From contig JAUIAO010000010.1 in the NCBI GenBank assembly GCA_030425425.1, positions 61,213-125,212 on the forward strand: a DNA stretch of 64,000 nucleotides. The letters are read 5' to 3'. Every line of letters begins with the position of its first letter. The stretch's first letter is position 1. This document shows positions 54,700 through 63,958 of this stretch, piece by piece. Under the pieces are notes generated by a model. That model was given only the letters and a program-made list of their open reading frames with translations, ran no database searches and was not told the origin of the DNA. Position numbers and translations under genes: made by a program. Source of the stretch: Bacteroidia bacterium (GTDB lineage: Bacteria; Bacteroidota; Bacteroidia; Cytophagales; Cyclobacteriaceae).

Positions 54700-55617
54700 T
54701 CAAAGTTTGTTTTCCAGAACCTCCTGATACTTGAAGTTTTCTGGTCTTTTGAGAATATTTTGCATTCTCCGTTCATCAATTACGAACATCTGACCACTGC
54801 TTTTTGCAATATAAAACCGATCTCCGGGGAGCTTTTTGAAAACTTTGATTTCCAATGGCATAGATTCATTGATCGATTCAAGCTGAATGGTAGCCATAGA
54901 TGGCGTATTTACCAAACTATCATATTGTGGATATCTTCCAGTACTAACCCATTCATTAACTTGAAAATATTCAAATTGATTCAGGTATTCCACCACATAG
55001 TTAGAATCAATAGGTGTAATTCCTTTTACCTCAAAAAACTGGTCATCAAAAGCAATTTCAAGATTCTTAGCCGAAGGGTCTTCATATTTGACTGATAAGT
55101 TTTGGACGGTTCTCCAAGTAGCATTCACCAAAAGTCTATCTCTCCACTGATCTTGATTCAATTCGAAGATTCCTCCAAGATATTCATTGTAGCCTGGAAT
55201 ATGCACCTCATAAACTTGGTCATCATCAGGAAATTTGCTGTAAGTTCTCGTTTTAGTGGAATTGCCGAACAGCTCGAAGGTATTTTCTTCACCACCAACT
55301 ATACTTACCTTGACAATATCCTTTGGTTCTACTTCTACTGGACGTTTCACTTTTATCCTCTGAAGCATAGAAAACAGCAGACGCTGTAGTCCGTGATCAG
55401 CTGCGTATTTATTGTTCACCACCCAATCCGATCCTGATCTTGTCAACGTCACTTCCCCTACTTGTACCTGCTCAATAGAGGATGTATCCTGTACAATGAA
55501 TAGGTTTTCATCGAATGACACACCTGATGATTTTTCTCCAGTCAATGCGAAAACTACATTGATAATCAACAAGCCTAAAAACCAGACCAACAAGTTTCTA
55601 TTCTTTCTCGTCATCAC
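54700..55617 (-). CDS. DUF4340 protein, partner of the GldFG system
   Basis: 305 residues. An N-terminal membrane helix (LLVWFLGLLIINVVFALTG) anchors a strand-rich extracytoplasmic domain of the DUF4340 type, with FIVQDTSSIEQVQVGEVTL and FEYFQVNEWVSTGRYPQYDS. DUF4340 proteins usually follow GldG-like proteins in ABC-type operons. Here it starts immediately after the gldG stop, so the four genes 54700-58924 form one operon. Its role in gliding or in ABC transport is not defined. Confidence 0.8.
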   Translation of the reverse strand: MMTRKNRNLLVWFLGLLIINVVFALTGEKSSGVSFDENLFIVQDTSSIEQVQVGEVTLTRSGSDWVVNNKYAADHGLQRLLFSMLQRIKVKRPVEVEPKDIVKVSIVGGEENTFELFGNSTKTRTYSKFPDDDQVYEVHIPGYNEYLGGIFELNQDQWRDRLLVNATWRTVQNLSVKYEDPSAKNLEIAFDDQFFEVKGITPIDSNYVVEYLNQFEYFQVNEWVSTGRYPQYDSLVNTPSMATIQLESINESMPLEIKVFKKLPGDRFYIAKSSGQMFVIDERRMQNILKRPENFKYQEVLENKL

Positions 55618-57306
55618 TTAAAACTTGTTTTTTCGTTTTCTCCAAAACATTTTTCCAATCCCAAAGGCAATAAGCACCAATATTGGAACCACCAGATTCA
55701 GTAACTGCCATTTCGTCCTTTCCTCTTTGATCTTTGCTTTATCCAATGGTCTAATCTTCAATTCTTTAGACCTGATTTCAATAAGACCATCCTCATCCAC
55801 AAGATAATCGATCATGTTCATCAACAATTCCTCGTTGGCATAATTCGTCTGACTGAAGGGTTCTGTACCCAGCGGAAGTGCCTGTCCGTTTTCCGGGCTA
55901 AATTCATTGGTAATCATATTTCCATCTGAGATCACAATGATCCGTGATCGCTCTCCGTCATCTTTCTTATCCACACCCCGAAAAGCCTTTGGAGCAAATC
56001 GGTTCTTAAAAAGGGAAGTAAATTTTCCCTCCAACAGATACCCCATCACTTTGGGACCAGACTGAAACTGCTCCGGCGTTAAGGTAGATCTCAAATCATT
56101 CAAACTGATCTCCACCGGATATCCAATTACTTTGGTGTTCGCAGAGCTAGAAAGCAATGGTATTTTATTGATTCCAACAGCTTTTACGGTATCAATAGTC
56201 GATACCATCTTTAGCATCACCGCATCCATATTTCTGACCATAGGATGATCTCCATAATTGGTCACAACCGGAAAATAAGGCCAATCGAGCAAACTAATCT
56301 GTGGTTGATCGCCAATATTTCCAGTCACAACTGGTAATGTTCCAGCATTAAGATCTGCCACATAGTTTTGATTGATTCTTACCCCATATTTAAACAATAA
56401 ATCTTCCAGGTTGAATTTGACTGGAACTGCTATCGAACTGGACGAAAGTGCACTATCAATATTAATACTCAATACATCAAGGAAAAAAGCTAAATGACCA
56501 CCTTTCATCACGTATTGATCCAGCAGAAACTTCTCTTCATCAGAAAAAGGCTCTGAAGGTTTAGTGATCAGCAATAAATCATATCCGGTGATTGGAGTAG
56601 TTCTGGCAGGTAAGTTGATTTTGAATAAGTCGTATTTTGCCAAAACTGCGTTTGTAAGTCCCGCTAACTGAGTAGAGTCTGGTTCTCCATGACCAATCAC
56701 CAAGCCTACTTTTTTCCGATCAGGATTGATTAGTTGTTTAATAGCACTGGCAAATTCGTATTCAAGATTCTCTATTGACTGATTGATGATTTCTTCTGGT
56801 GCAGTGGCTCTATTACCTTTAAGTAGGTTTACCGCGATTTCACGTCCGTTTATGGAGACCATCGCACCCGGGAAAATCATTTTCTGCGTACTTTGTCCGT
56901 CTTGAGTGTAATTGAGATTAGTGGGTTGCAGACCCTGATCAATCAATCCCTGAAAAAACTGATTACGAGCTTTTGTGCTCTTAGCCTGTGCCGGATCTAT
57001 GAATTTAATATCAAAATTGGCATTGCTGTAAATAGAAAATTCATCTAGAATCTCTCTAATTGACTTCTGAAAACGAACAAAATTAGATGGTAATTCACCT
57101 GAAAGATAAACTTCTACCAGCACATCCTCATTCATTCTGCGCAGTAGGTTTTTTGCGGGATCTGAAATGCTAAACCTCTTTTCCTCTGTCATATCCAGTC
57201 GGAAACGGTATCGCCCGGCGATTTGGAAGAATAGGATTATGACCAAAAGTCCTACTCCAAAATGTAACAGTAGCCCGGTTTTGTATCCTGATCTCATTTT
57301 CTCCAT
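55618..57306 (-). CDS. gldG: gliding motility-associated ABC transporter substrate-binding protein GldG
   Basis: 562 residues. One N-terminal membrane helix (LLLHFGVGLLVIILFFQIA), then RYRFRLDMTEEKRFSISDPAKN, typical of GldG/auxiliary ABC proteins, and a large extracytoplasmic domain (LVIGHGEPDSTQLAG, DLLLITKPSEPFSDEEKFLLDQYV). It ends in a second helix and a basic tail (LVVPILVLIAFGIGKMFWRKR). It overlaps gldF by 13 bp. With GldA and GldF it forms an ABC complex required for gliding in Flavobacterium johnsoniae. Confidence 0.9.
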   Translation of the reverse strand: MEKMRSGYKTGLLLHFGVGLLVIILFFQIAGRYRFRLDMTEEKRFSISDPAKNLLRRMNEDVLVEVYLSGELPSNFVRFQKSIREILDEFSIYSNANFDIKFIDPAQAKSTKARNQFFQGLIDQGLQPTNLNYTQDGQSTQKMIFPGAMVSINGREIAVNLLKGNRATAPEEIINQSIENLEYEFASAIKQLINPDRKKVGLVIGHGEPDSTQLAGLTNAVLAKYDLFKINLPARTTPITGYDLLLITKPSEPFSDEEKFLLDQYVMKGGHLAFFLDVLSINIDSALSSSSIAVPVKFNLEDLLFKYGVRINQNYVADLNAGTLPVVTGNIGDQPQISLLDWPYFPVVTNYGDHPMVRNMDAVMLKMVSTIDTVKAVGINKIPLLSSSANTKVIGYPVEISLNDLRSTLTPEQFQSGPKVMGYLLEGKFTSLFKNRFAPKAFRGVDKKDDGERSRIIVISDGNMITNEFSPENGQALPLGTEPFSQTNYANEELLMNMIDYLVDEDGLIEIRSKELKIRPLDKAKIKEERTKWQLLNLVVPILVLIAFGIGKMFWRKRKNKF

Positions 57307-58019
57307 CCAATTATTAGTTGAGTAATCAACAGCATCAAGCTAACGAGACTGATAAAGTAAATCACATCTTTCAAATCAACTAACCCACGACTTATGGACG
57401 CATAATGCGCCATAATCCCCAGTTCACCAATGACATATGACCATTCTGACCAAATATTAATTCCAGCAATTGCATCGAAACCAGCATAAAAAAGAAAACT
57501 CAAAAATGCTGCGAGGATAAACGACACTATTTGATTTCCGGTAAGCGCTGAGGAAAGTATGCCGATAGAAGTAAACACGCCTCCCAGCAATATCAACCCA
57601 ATATATGAACCAATAATACCCGGAGTATCAAGATTCCCGGGAGGGTTACCCAATTTATTTAGTGAGAAATAGTAGATGATAGTGGGTAGCACTGAAAACA
57701 AAACGAGGAAAAATCCAGCAAAGAACTTCCCCAAAATAATCTGTGCATTGGTAAACGGAAGTGTCTGTAACAGTTCCATAGTTCCTGATCGCTTTTCCTC
57801 AGCGAAAGACTTCATAGTAATGGCCGGAATGAGAAACATGAAAACATATGGACCAAGACTAAAGAGCGGCTCCATGCTTGCGTATCCGTAATCCAAAACA
57901 TTGGTATCTGGGAAAACCCACATAATCACCCCGATTCCGATAAGGAAAACACCAATAACAACATAAGCTATGAGGGAATTCAGAAATTCATTGATCTCCT
58001 TCAGAAAAATGCTGATCAT
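57294..58019 (-). CDS. gldF: gliding motility ABC transporter permease GldF
   Basis: 241 residues with six membrane helices (~15-35, 50-70, 95-118, 135-160, 165-190, 215-237). Segments YVFMFLIPAITMKSFAEEKRSGTMELL and ILGKFFAGFFLVLFSVLPT are typical of ABC-2 permeases and of GldF. It overlaps gldA by 4 bp and gldG by 13 bp, which indicates translational coupling. Confidence 0.92.
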   Translation of the reverse strand: MISIFLKEINEFLNSLIAYVVIGVFLIGIGVIMWVFPDTNVLDYGYASMEPLFSLGPYVFMFLIPAITMKSFAEEKRSGTMELLQTLPFTNAQIILGKFFAGFFLVLFSVLPTIIYYFSLNKLGNPPGNLDTPGIIGSYIGLILLGGVFTSIGILSSALTGNQIVSFILAAFLSFLFYAGFDAIAGINIWSEWSYVIGELGIMAHYASISRGLVDLKDVIYFISLVSLMLLITQLIIGWRK

Positions 58020-58924
58020 CCTTTTGTGGTTTGTGTTAAACGATGAAAAATTTCTTCCAGTGATTTCTGTGCCTTAGTAAGGCTGACCAAAGGCAGATCA
58101 TTTTCTGAGGTTATCCTTAATAATTCAGCTCTCAAATCTGCTCTTTCCGAACTAACGAGGTATGCATTTAATTCATAATCCTGAAGTTCAAATCCCGCTT
58201 TTTCAAAAGCTGACTTGTCTATAGGCGATTCAAATTCAAGCACAATTCCATTTGACTCATTAAGCCCGGCCTTCAGCACATTCAAGTCATCATCTGCCAC
58301 TAACTCTCCCTTATCAATAATCACTACATGATCACAAAGCGCCTCCACTTCCTGCATGATATGAGTAGACAAGACAACTGTCTTATTTGCCGCGATATTC
58401 TTAATCACATTCCTAATCTCCAGAATTTGATTCGGGTCCAATCCAGAAGTAGGCTCATCCAGGATCAACACTTTCGGATCATGAATCAGCGCTTTGGCCA
58501 AACCAACTCTCTGACGATAGCCTTTAGAGAGTGCGCTCAGTCGCTTAGACTTTTCGCGCTGAAGCCCAACCAACTCGATCATCTCTTCTACTCTGCTTTT
58601 TGAATTACTCAATCCGTAGGCACTAGCGATGAATTGTAAGAACTCTCGCACGTACATATCGAGATACATTGGATTATGTTCCGGCAGATAACCTGTACTT
58701 CGTTTAGCTTTGATCGGATCATTAGTCACATCTATTCCGTCCACTATTACAGAACCAGCCGTGGGTCTGATATAACCTGTAGCCATTTTCATCGTTGTGG
58801 ACTTACCTGCTCCATTCGGGCCAAGAAATCCAGTGATCACACCCCGCTTTGCTTCAAAGGAAATGTTGTTTACTGCTTTTTGTTCACCAAATGTTTTCGT
58901 GAGATTTCGGATAGATACCGCCAT
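58016..58924 (-). CDS. gldA: gliding motility ABC transporter ATP-binding protein GldA
   Basis: 302 residues. Walker A GPNGAGKSTTMKMA, signature ALSKGYRQRVGLAKALI, Walker B VLILDEPTSGLDPNQ, and the switch His in VVLSTHIMQEVEALCDH. The C-terminal ~80 residues are a DUF4162-like extension. It powers the GldF permease. First gene of the gldA-gldF-gldG-DUF4340 operon, unlike in F. johnsoniae, where gldA lies apart from gldFG. Confidence 0.92.
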   Translation of the reverse strand: MAVSIRNLTKTFGEQKAVNNISFEAKRGVITGFLGPNGAGKSTTMKMATGYIRPTAGSVIVDGIDVTNDPIKAKRSTGYLPEHNPMYLDMYVREFLQFIASAYGLSNSKSRVEEMIELVGLQREKSKRLSALSKGYRQRVGLAKALIHDPKVLILDEPTSGLDPNQILEIRNVIKNIAANKTVVLSTHIMQEVEALCDHVVIIDKGELVADDDLNVLKAGLNESNGIVLEFESPIDKSAFEKAGFELQDYELNAYLVSSERADLRAELLRITSENDLPLVSLTKAQKSLEEIFHRLTQTTKG

Positions 58925-59096
58925 GAATATTTATACTGCTAATCTGAGCCTGTTAGTGAACGCAATATTGATAGTTTTATTTCCAAATCGCAATTCGATG
59001 GTTTAGTTATTCACTGGGCACAAGATGCTTTTTGGTTTGTGGATCGAAAATTTTCAAACAATCATTCATCAAATATTTAACAAATCTCTATTTCGC

Positions 59097-59104
59097 TAGT
59101 TTTG
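59097..59104 (+). promoter_or_regulatory. candidate -7 element, near-leaderless promoter for the FMN reductase gene
   Basis: TAGTTTTG exactly matches TAnnTTTG and ends 5 bases before the ATG at 59110. No TTG lies 17-23 bases upstream. If used, the transcript would start at or next to the ATG. Confidence 0.4.
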
Positions 59105-59109
59105 CCATC

Positions 59110-59640
59110 ATGATTACAATAGTAAGCGGAACAAACAGAAAAAACTCGCTCAGTTTTAAAATAGGTAAACTCTATCAGGAAATGCTTCAGGAGCTTGGGG
59201 CAGACAGTGAAATCGTAGATCTCGCCGAACTGCCAGAAGACTTTGCATTTTCGGCATTATACGAGAATAATGGTAAGAATGAAAAATTCAATCCATTCCG
59301 TTCTAAAATGTCAGAGGCACAGAAGCTGGTTTTCATTCTACCAGAATATAACGGCTCCTATCCGGGTGTATTGAAAACATTCATAGATGGTCTGGAATGG
59401 CCTGATACTTTTAGACATAAAAAGTGCGCATTAATAGGTTTTTCATCGGGAGTCCAGGGAGGCAGTGATGCGCTGAGTCATCTCACGGATGTATTTCATT
59501 ATATGGGTATGCACGTAATGGCTCTTAAGTTAAAACTTGGTCAGATTGAGAAAAACAGCATTTTAGAGCCATTCTCAATCACCAATGAGATTTATCTCAA
59601 TCTGATGAAGGAGCAAGCTGAGCAGTTTGTGAAGTTTTAA
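59110..59640 (+). CDS. NADPH-dependent FMN reductase family protein
   Basis: 176 residues, flavodoxin-like fold. The FMN phosphate loop is VSGTNRKNSLSFKIG, the flavin ring loop LPEYNGSYPGVLKTFIDGLEW and GFSSGVQGGSDALSH. It probably reduces FMN, quinones or azo compounds; the true substrate is unknown. The start is placed at ATG 59110 because the family begins ITIVSGTNR; the in-frame upstream ATG at 59032 would add 26 residues lacking homology. Divergent from gldA. Confidence 0.88.
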   Translation: MITIVSGTNRKNSLSFKIGKLYQEMLQELGADSEIVDLAELPEDFAFSALYENNGKNEKFNPFRSKMSEAQKLVFILPEYNGSYPGVLKTFIDGLEWPDTFRHKKCALIGFSSGVQGGSDALSHLTDVFHYMGMHVMALKLKLGQIEKNSILEPFSITNEIYLNLMKEQAEQFVKF

Positions 59641-59729
59641 GTATCATGATTTTAAATCAAATTCGTGGATAGCGGAGAACTAAATAAGAATAGGAAAGAC
59701 ACAAAAACCGGATAAACACATCTAATAAA

Positions 59730-59757
59730 CTATCCCGAGGCAGTGCCATCGGGATAG
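59730..59757. repeat. hairpin with GGC/GCC core, REP-like
   Basis: CTATCCCGA (59730-59738) pairs with TCGGGATAG (59749-59757), and GGC/GCC inside the loop extends the stem to about 12 pairs with one bulge. It sits between converging genes and may serve as a terminator or be a dispersed repeat. A CCGGATAAA motif precedes it (59708) and recurs at 60727. Confidence 0.5.
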
Positions 59758-59838
59758 ATAACTGAGTTTGCCTTGCGAACAAAATGTCTTTAGACCTAGA
59801 GGGGCTAGAGGGGTTCGTGAATAAATCCTTTTTTTAGA

Positions 59839-60477
59839 CTATAGGTTCTTCGGTAGAGTCCTAAACACTCTATCCCAAATCAAAGTACTCACACCAAATA
59901 CTTCTTCATCAGGGTTCTTGTAATGGTGAATGGCATGTGCTTTCCAAAGAGTTTTGAATGGTTCGAATTTTGGCGCTTTGTACCGATGCTGGGCATAATG
60001 TAGAGATATATACAGCAAATACCCAAACACAAAACCCGGAAAAAAGGCAAATGCATAAGTCTGCATGATCAACCAAAACAATCCGAAAAACAAAGTAAGA
60101 AGAATCAATGCCGGAACTGGTGGCATTGCCAGCCTGGTAGGATCTTTTGGATATTGATGGTGAATTCCGTGCCCCATATGTTGGATTTTCAACCACCATT
60201 CTTTTTTCGTGTGGGTATGATAAACAAATCGATGCACCCAATATTCCGCAAGGGTCCAAAACAACCAACCCCCAATGAAAAATGGCACCAGATAGGTCCA
60301 TTCTATTCGCTGAAAGGCTAGATAAACAAATACCAACACAATAACTGAATGCATTGTCACCGGTACGGAAATGTGCGTACGGGTGAGCTTTTCCATGATT
60401 CCGTTTCGGAACAAATGGTCAGTTCCCTCATTCTTAGGCCTGAGGTGCTCAGGAATTTGATAAAATTTGTTTTCCAT
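59839..60477 (-). CDS. fatty acid hydroxylase superfamily enzyme (FA2H/Scs7-like)
   Basis: 212 residues, membrane enzyme with four helices. All His boxes of the di-iron site are present: HRFVYHTH, HMGHGIHHQYP, HYAQHRYK and HAIHHYKN, followed by VFGVSTLIWDRVF. HGIHHxYPxDxxRLxMPP and HHYKNxxxxFGVSTxxWD match eukaryotic fatty acid 2-hydroxylase of ceramides (Scs7). Because a ceramide/sulfonolipid-like cluster lies at 32958, 2-hydroxylation of N-acyl chains is the likely role. The gene stands alone. Confidence 0.85.
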   Translation of the reverse strand: MENKFYQIPEHLRPKNEGTDHLFRNGIMEKLTRTHISVPVTMHSVIVLVFVYLAFQRIEWTYLVPFFIGGWLFWTLAEYWVHRFVYHTHTKKEWWLKIQHMGHGIHHQYPKDPTRLAMPPVPALILLTLFFGLFWLIMQTYAFAFFPGFVFGYLLYISLHYAQHRYKAPKFEPFKTLWKAHAIHHYKNPDEEVFGVSTLIWDRVFRTLPKNL

Positions 60478-60795
60478 AAAGTTAAGCGACTTTGGAGCCG
60501 CAAATTAGTGTAATACGAAAGTAGGTTTTAGAATAAGTTGTAATCAATCCGTTATACTCACATTGCTATTTTATTAACTACGAATCAGGATTGTTAGTGG
60601 TTTGAAAAATTACATCAATATTTTGTAAAAAATTGATGTAATCTGATCCGTGAAGGCTTGAAGAATTTTAGTAAAAATCTTACCCAATTTTAATTGGAAT
60701 AAAAGCACATTTCCATGCTTTCAAAACCCGGATAAAATGAAGTAATTGCAATCCTCTTCCACTATCCAATAAAACTTTAATCCTGAATATCTCAA
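60478..60795. other. intergenic region (318 bp) with a long palindrome
   Basis: No gene. It holds a perfect 11-bp inverted repeat (ATTACATCAAT, 60609-60619 with 60632-60642, 12-base spacer) and, toward the right, a CCGGATAAA motif also found at 59708. CTAATTTGC near 60506 on the minus strand resembles a -7 element for the hydroxylase. Confidence 0.5.
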
Positions 60796-61488
60796 TTAAT
60801 CATTGAGCACAAAATCCACACAGTATTTGGCATGAATGGCGGTGCTATCTAATAATGGTAAATCATAGGAGATACCTTTCATAAGTATTGGTAGTTCTGT
60901 ACATCCCAGAATCACACCATCAGCACCTTTTTCTTTGAGCTGATTCATTTCATCAATGGTAAGTTTTTTAGCTTCTTCAGAGAAAACTCCCTTCACCAAT
61001 TCATCCACCACCATCTTGTGAACATTTACGACACCCGTTCGTTCTGGAACGAGACATTCAATACCAAATTTTTCTTGTATCCTGCCAGTGATAAAATCTC
61101 CGGTCATGACTGGCATAGTCCCTAGCAGACCAAGGGTTTTTATACCCTGATTTTGAGCATAGGTACCAAGAGCATCTGCAATGTGTAAAAGTGGAATATT
61201 AATCGCATCACTTACTTGAGGGGCAATTTTGTGCGGTGTGTTAGCACATAGTGCAAGGCCTTCGGCACCAATAGATTCTAATTTCTTGGCATAAGTTGTG
61301 AATTCTTTTCCTATCAAATCCCAGTCTTGAGTGAACATCAATCCAATATTGATGCTGTACATAAGTATTTCAGGATTTGCTTCTTTTCCTTTTCTTTCAT
61401 TGGTCAGCTGATTGATCAGTCGGTAATAATCAATTGTTGAATGCCAGGAAGTCCCCCCTATTAATCCTATTTTTCTCATTTTAATCAT
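60796..61488 (-). CDS. aspartate/glutamate racemase family protein (YgeA-like)
   Basis: 230 residues. Both catalytic Cys are present: EGLALCANTPHK and GVILGCTELPILM. The N-terminus GLIGGTSWHSTIDYYRLINQ is diagnostic of the family. Substrate could be aspartate, homoserine or another amino acid. ATG 61488 overlaps the stop of the upstream lactonase gene by one base (TAATG); ATG 61479 is the alternative. Translational coupling to the lactonase gene would be disturbed by the IS insertion in it. Confidence 0.88.
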   Translation of the reverse strand: MIKMRKIGLIGGTSWHSTIDYYRLINQLTNERKGKEANPEILMYSINIGLMFTQDWDLIGKEFTTYAKKLESIGAEGLALCANTPHKIAPQVSDAINIPLLHIADALGTYAQNQGIKTLGLLGTMPVMTGDFITGRIQEKFGIECLVPERTGVVNVHKMVVDELVKGVFSEEAKKLTIDEMNQLKEKGADGVILGCTELPILMKGISYDLPLLDSTAIHAKYCVDFVLND

Positions 61489-62487
61489 TAGAATTTCAAA
61501 CAAACAGGTTTAGACATTTTAAACTCCTGTTCTGCAAATGTCAATTTACCCGAATTCGCATCTCTTTGGAAGACAACAATATTCCCGGAGTTTTGATTAG
61601 CCACTAAGAGAAATTTTTCATTCGGCGACAGTGTAAAATTCCTCGGCCAATCTCCTCTTACGGATTCAATTTGCACCAGCTCCAAGCCACCTTCAGTTGA
61701 CACTTTGTACACTGCTATACTATTATGTCCCCGATTGGAAGCATATAAAAACTGTCCATCATTTGATACATGTATATCTGCACACTGACTGTGCTCTGTA
61801 AAATCAGCAGGAAGCGTGGATTGCTTGTCAATCAGTGCAAAAACTCCTGAAACTGGTACCACCGCCGCAGAAACAACCGTATTGGATAATTCATTGATCA
61901 CAAAAACCATCGGCTCAGTGGGGTGAAAATCAATATGCCTGGGACCATCTCCGGGATCCAACTGCAAAGCGACAAATCCCGTTCCAACATTTTCTCCTGA
62001 AGTAGGATAACCCATTACGCGATCTATTCCTAAATCGACAACATACATAAATCTACCATCCGGTGAAAAAACTGAGCAATGTGCATGCGCCGCTTCCTGG
62101 CGATTTGTATTCGGGCCTGTACCGGTATGCTGATAGGTAAACAATGTATCTCCAACACTACCATCAGATAAGATTTTGATGACTGCCCCATCTCCAGACC
62201 GATAATTGGCAACTGCAGCCAACATACCTGAAGGATCAACACCCACATAACAGGGGTGATTTCCAAACGTGGAGCTTTCATTGATCAATTGCAAAGTGTC
62301 ATCAGCTATTTGATAAGAAGAGAGCGTACCCTGATTTTTTTCGCTGATCGCAAAAAGTTGATTTTTAGAAATCGCAAGAAAAGATGGCCCCTGACTTGTT
62401 GCCATCAATTTCAAATCAGACATTTCGCCTGTTGCCTTATCAAACTTCAGCTGGTAAATCCCTTCACTTTCCTGGTCTGTGTAGGTT
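61488..62487 (-). pseudogene. lactonase family protein (6-phosphogluconolactonase-like), 5' part cut off by an IS4-family insertion
   Basis: The remaining frame runs from 62487 to the stop at 61488. Its first residues are TYTDQESEGIYQLKFDKATG, a hallmark of the seven-bladed lactonase (YbhE/Pgl) family, so the family N-terminus lies past the IS junction at 62487/62488. The IS sits in the second or third codon of the GTYT motif. The rest is intact: WPRNFTLSPNEKFLLVANQ, blades with DPGDGPRHIDFHP and QCADIHVSNDGQFLYASNR. A 311-residue product could start at ATG 62423, but it lacks the first blade. The native gene likely began with a signal peptide to the right of the IS, outside the window. Confidence 0.85.
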
Positions 62488-62587
62488 CCATAGCCGTCAA
62501 CCTAAGAATCTAATTGCCTAGGAAAACAAAGTAAAGTCGATTTTAAGTAGAAAAGTCAAGGATTTTTCGAGTTATGTAAGCCAATTC

Positions 62588-63856
62588 GTGACGGATGAAC
62601 ACCTCGAAGAAGTGGCCATTCAGACTAAATTCAAGCAAAGAACTTCTTTGATTACGGCTAAATCCTTTCTAAACACATTATTCTTTTCAAATGTCAATAG
62701 CTGTCCTAGCTTGAGTGAATACAGTATTGATTTAGAGCATCAAAGTTCAACGCAGGTCACCAAGCAAGCAATTGATAAGCGTTTTAACGAAAGAACCAAG
62801 GAGATGCTCACTCAACTGTTGCAAAAAATCCTTATCAGTCAGATCAAGAGGAAATTGCCCTTGAAGAATGAGCATTTTAGCGAGATACGTATCATGGATA
62901 GTTCAGATTTTGTTTTGTCCAAAAACCTATCTAATGATTTTCCTGGCTATGGAGGTGCTGGACGTGAAGCTATTGCTCAAATTCAATTGGAATATGAACT
63001 TCTTGGAGGTCAAATCACTCAATTATCTCTAGGCAGTGCTTTAGATGCAGACGCTAAAGCAGGTATGAAACACATTGAGGAGATACCCAAAAAGGCACTC
63101 TTGATTAGAGATTTAGGCTATAACTCCCCAAAAGCTTTCAAAGAGTTGACCAAGCGTGATATCTATTTTGTTAGCAGAGCAAAAGCTCAGTGGTCAATGT
63201 ATGAACAAAAAAATGGATCACTAAACAAAATCACTGTTGAGGATATTAAAGCCAAGCTCAAAGAAAGCAATACAAAATACCTCGATCTGGAGATTTTGGT
63301 CGGGCAACAAACCCTCACACCTGTAAGACTCATTGCCAACTTCTTGACAGAAGAGCAGACATGCAAGCGGATAAAGAAGAAAAAAGCCAATAGAGGCTCG
63401 TTAAGTAAACTAGGTCAAGAAAGTGCTTGTCTAAACTTATTTGTCACCAATATTGAGAAAGAGAAATGCAATGCGGAAAAGGTGTACCAACTCTATTCTT
63501 TAAGATGGCAAATAGAACTCATCTTTAAAACGTGGAAAAGCATGATGCGAATACATAAAATACATCCCATGAGTGGCATAAGAGTTCAATGTGTCATGCT
63601 TATCAAGTTTATTTGGGTGATGTTGAACTGGTCTTTGTTGAAATTGACAGAAGAAGTCATTGGCAGTGAAATAAGCCTTCATAAAATGACCAGAACCATA
63701 TTCGGAAGATCTAATCTCCTAAACCCATCTACTCTTGAAAACCCAGAAAGATTTATTCTTTGGCTTGAAAATCTGTTTAGGCTTAGTCGTAAATATCACC
63801 TCAAAGAATATAAAAAAGGGAGCAAAAAGTATGCAGATATTCTAAGCAAATATTAA
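62588..63856 (+). CDS. IS4-family DDE transposase
   Basis: 422 residues from a GTG. The DDE core shows Asp in IRIMDSSDFVLSK, Asp in LLIRDLGYNSPKAF and the YREK signature YSLRWQIELIFKTWK with the catalytic Glu. The frame is open upstream to a TAG at 62519; the translated extension (SILSRKVKDFSSYVSQF) looks like the usual IS4 transposase N-terminus, so the true start may be a non-ATG codon such as ATT 62540. No ATG is present there. The enzyme acts on the flanking 19-bp repeats. Confidence 0.93.
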   Translation: MTDEHLEEVAIQTKFKQRTSLITAKSFLNTLFFSNVNSCPSLSEYSIDLEHQSSTQVTKQAIDKRFNERTKEMLTQLLQKILISQIKRKLPLKNEHFSEIRIMDSSDFVLSKNLSNDFPGYGGAGREAIAQIQLEYELLGGQITQLSLGSALDADAKAGMKHIEEIPKKALLIRDLGYNSPKAFKELTKRDIYFVSRAKAQWSMYEQKNGSLNKITVEDIKAKLKESNTKYLDLEILVGQQTLTPVRLIANFLTEEQTCKRIKKKKANRGSLSKLGQESACLNLFVTNIEKEKCNAEKVYQLYSLRWQIELIFKTWKSMMRIHKIHPMSGIRVQCVMLIKFIWVMLNWSLLKLTEEVIGSEISLHKMTRTIFGRSNLLNPSTLENPERFILWLENLFRLSRKYHLKEYKKGSKKYADILSKY

Positions 63857-63942
63857 AAGTTATATGTTATATTTAAAGAAGAAATCAAATCAAAAAAGCC
63901 ATCTACCGGGTGGCATTCAAAAAACATGGAAAATAAAACTTG

Positions 63943-63958
63943 GCCATGGTAACATGGC
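63943..63958 (+). other. GNRA-type hairpin near the right IS end
   Basis: GCCATG-GTAA-CATGGC: a 6-bp perfect stem closed by GTAA, 40 bases inside the right repeat. It might be a translational or transcriptional barrier; no function proven. Confidence 0.45.
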
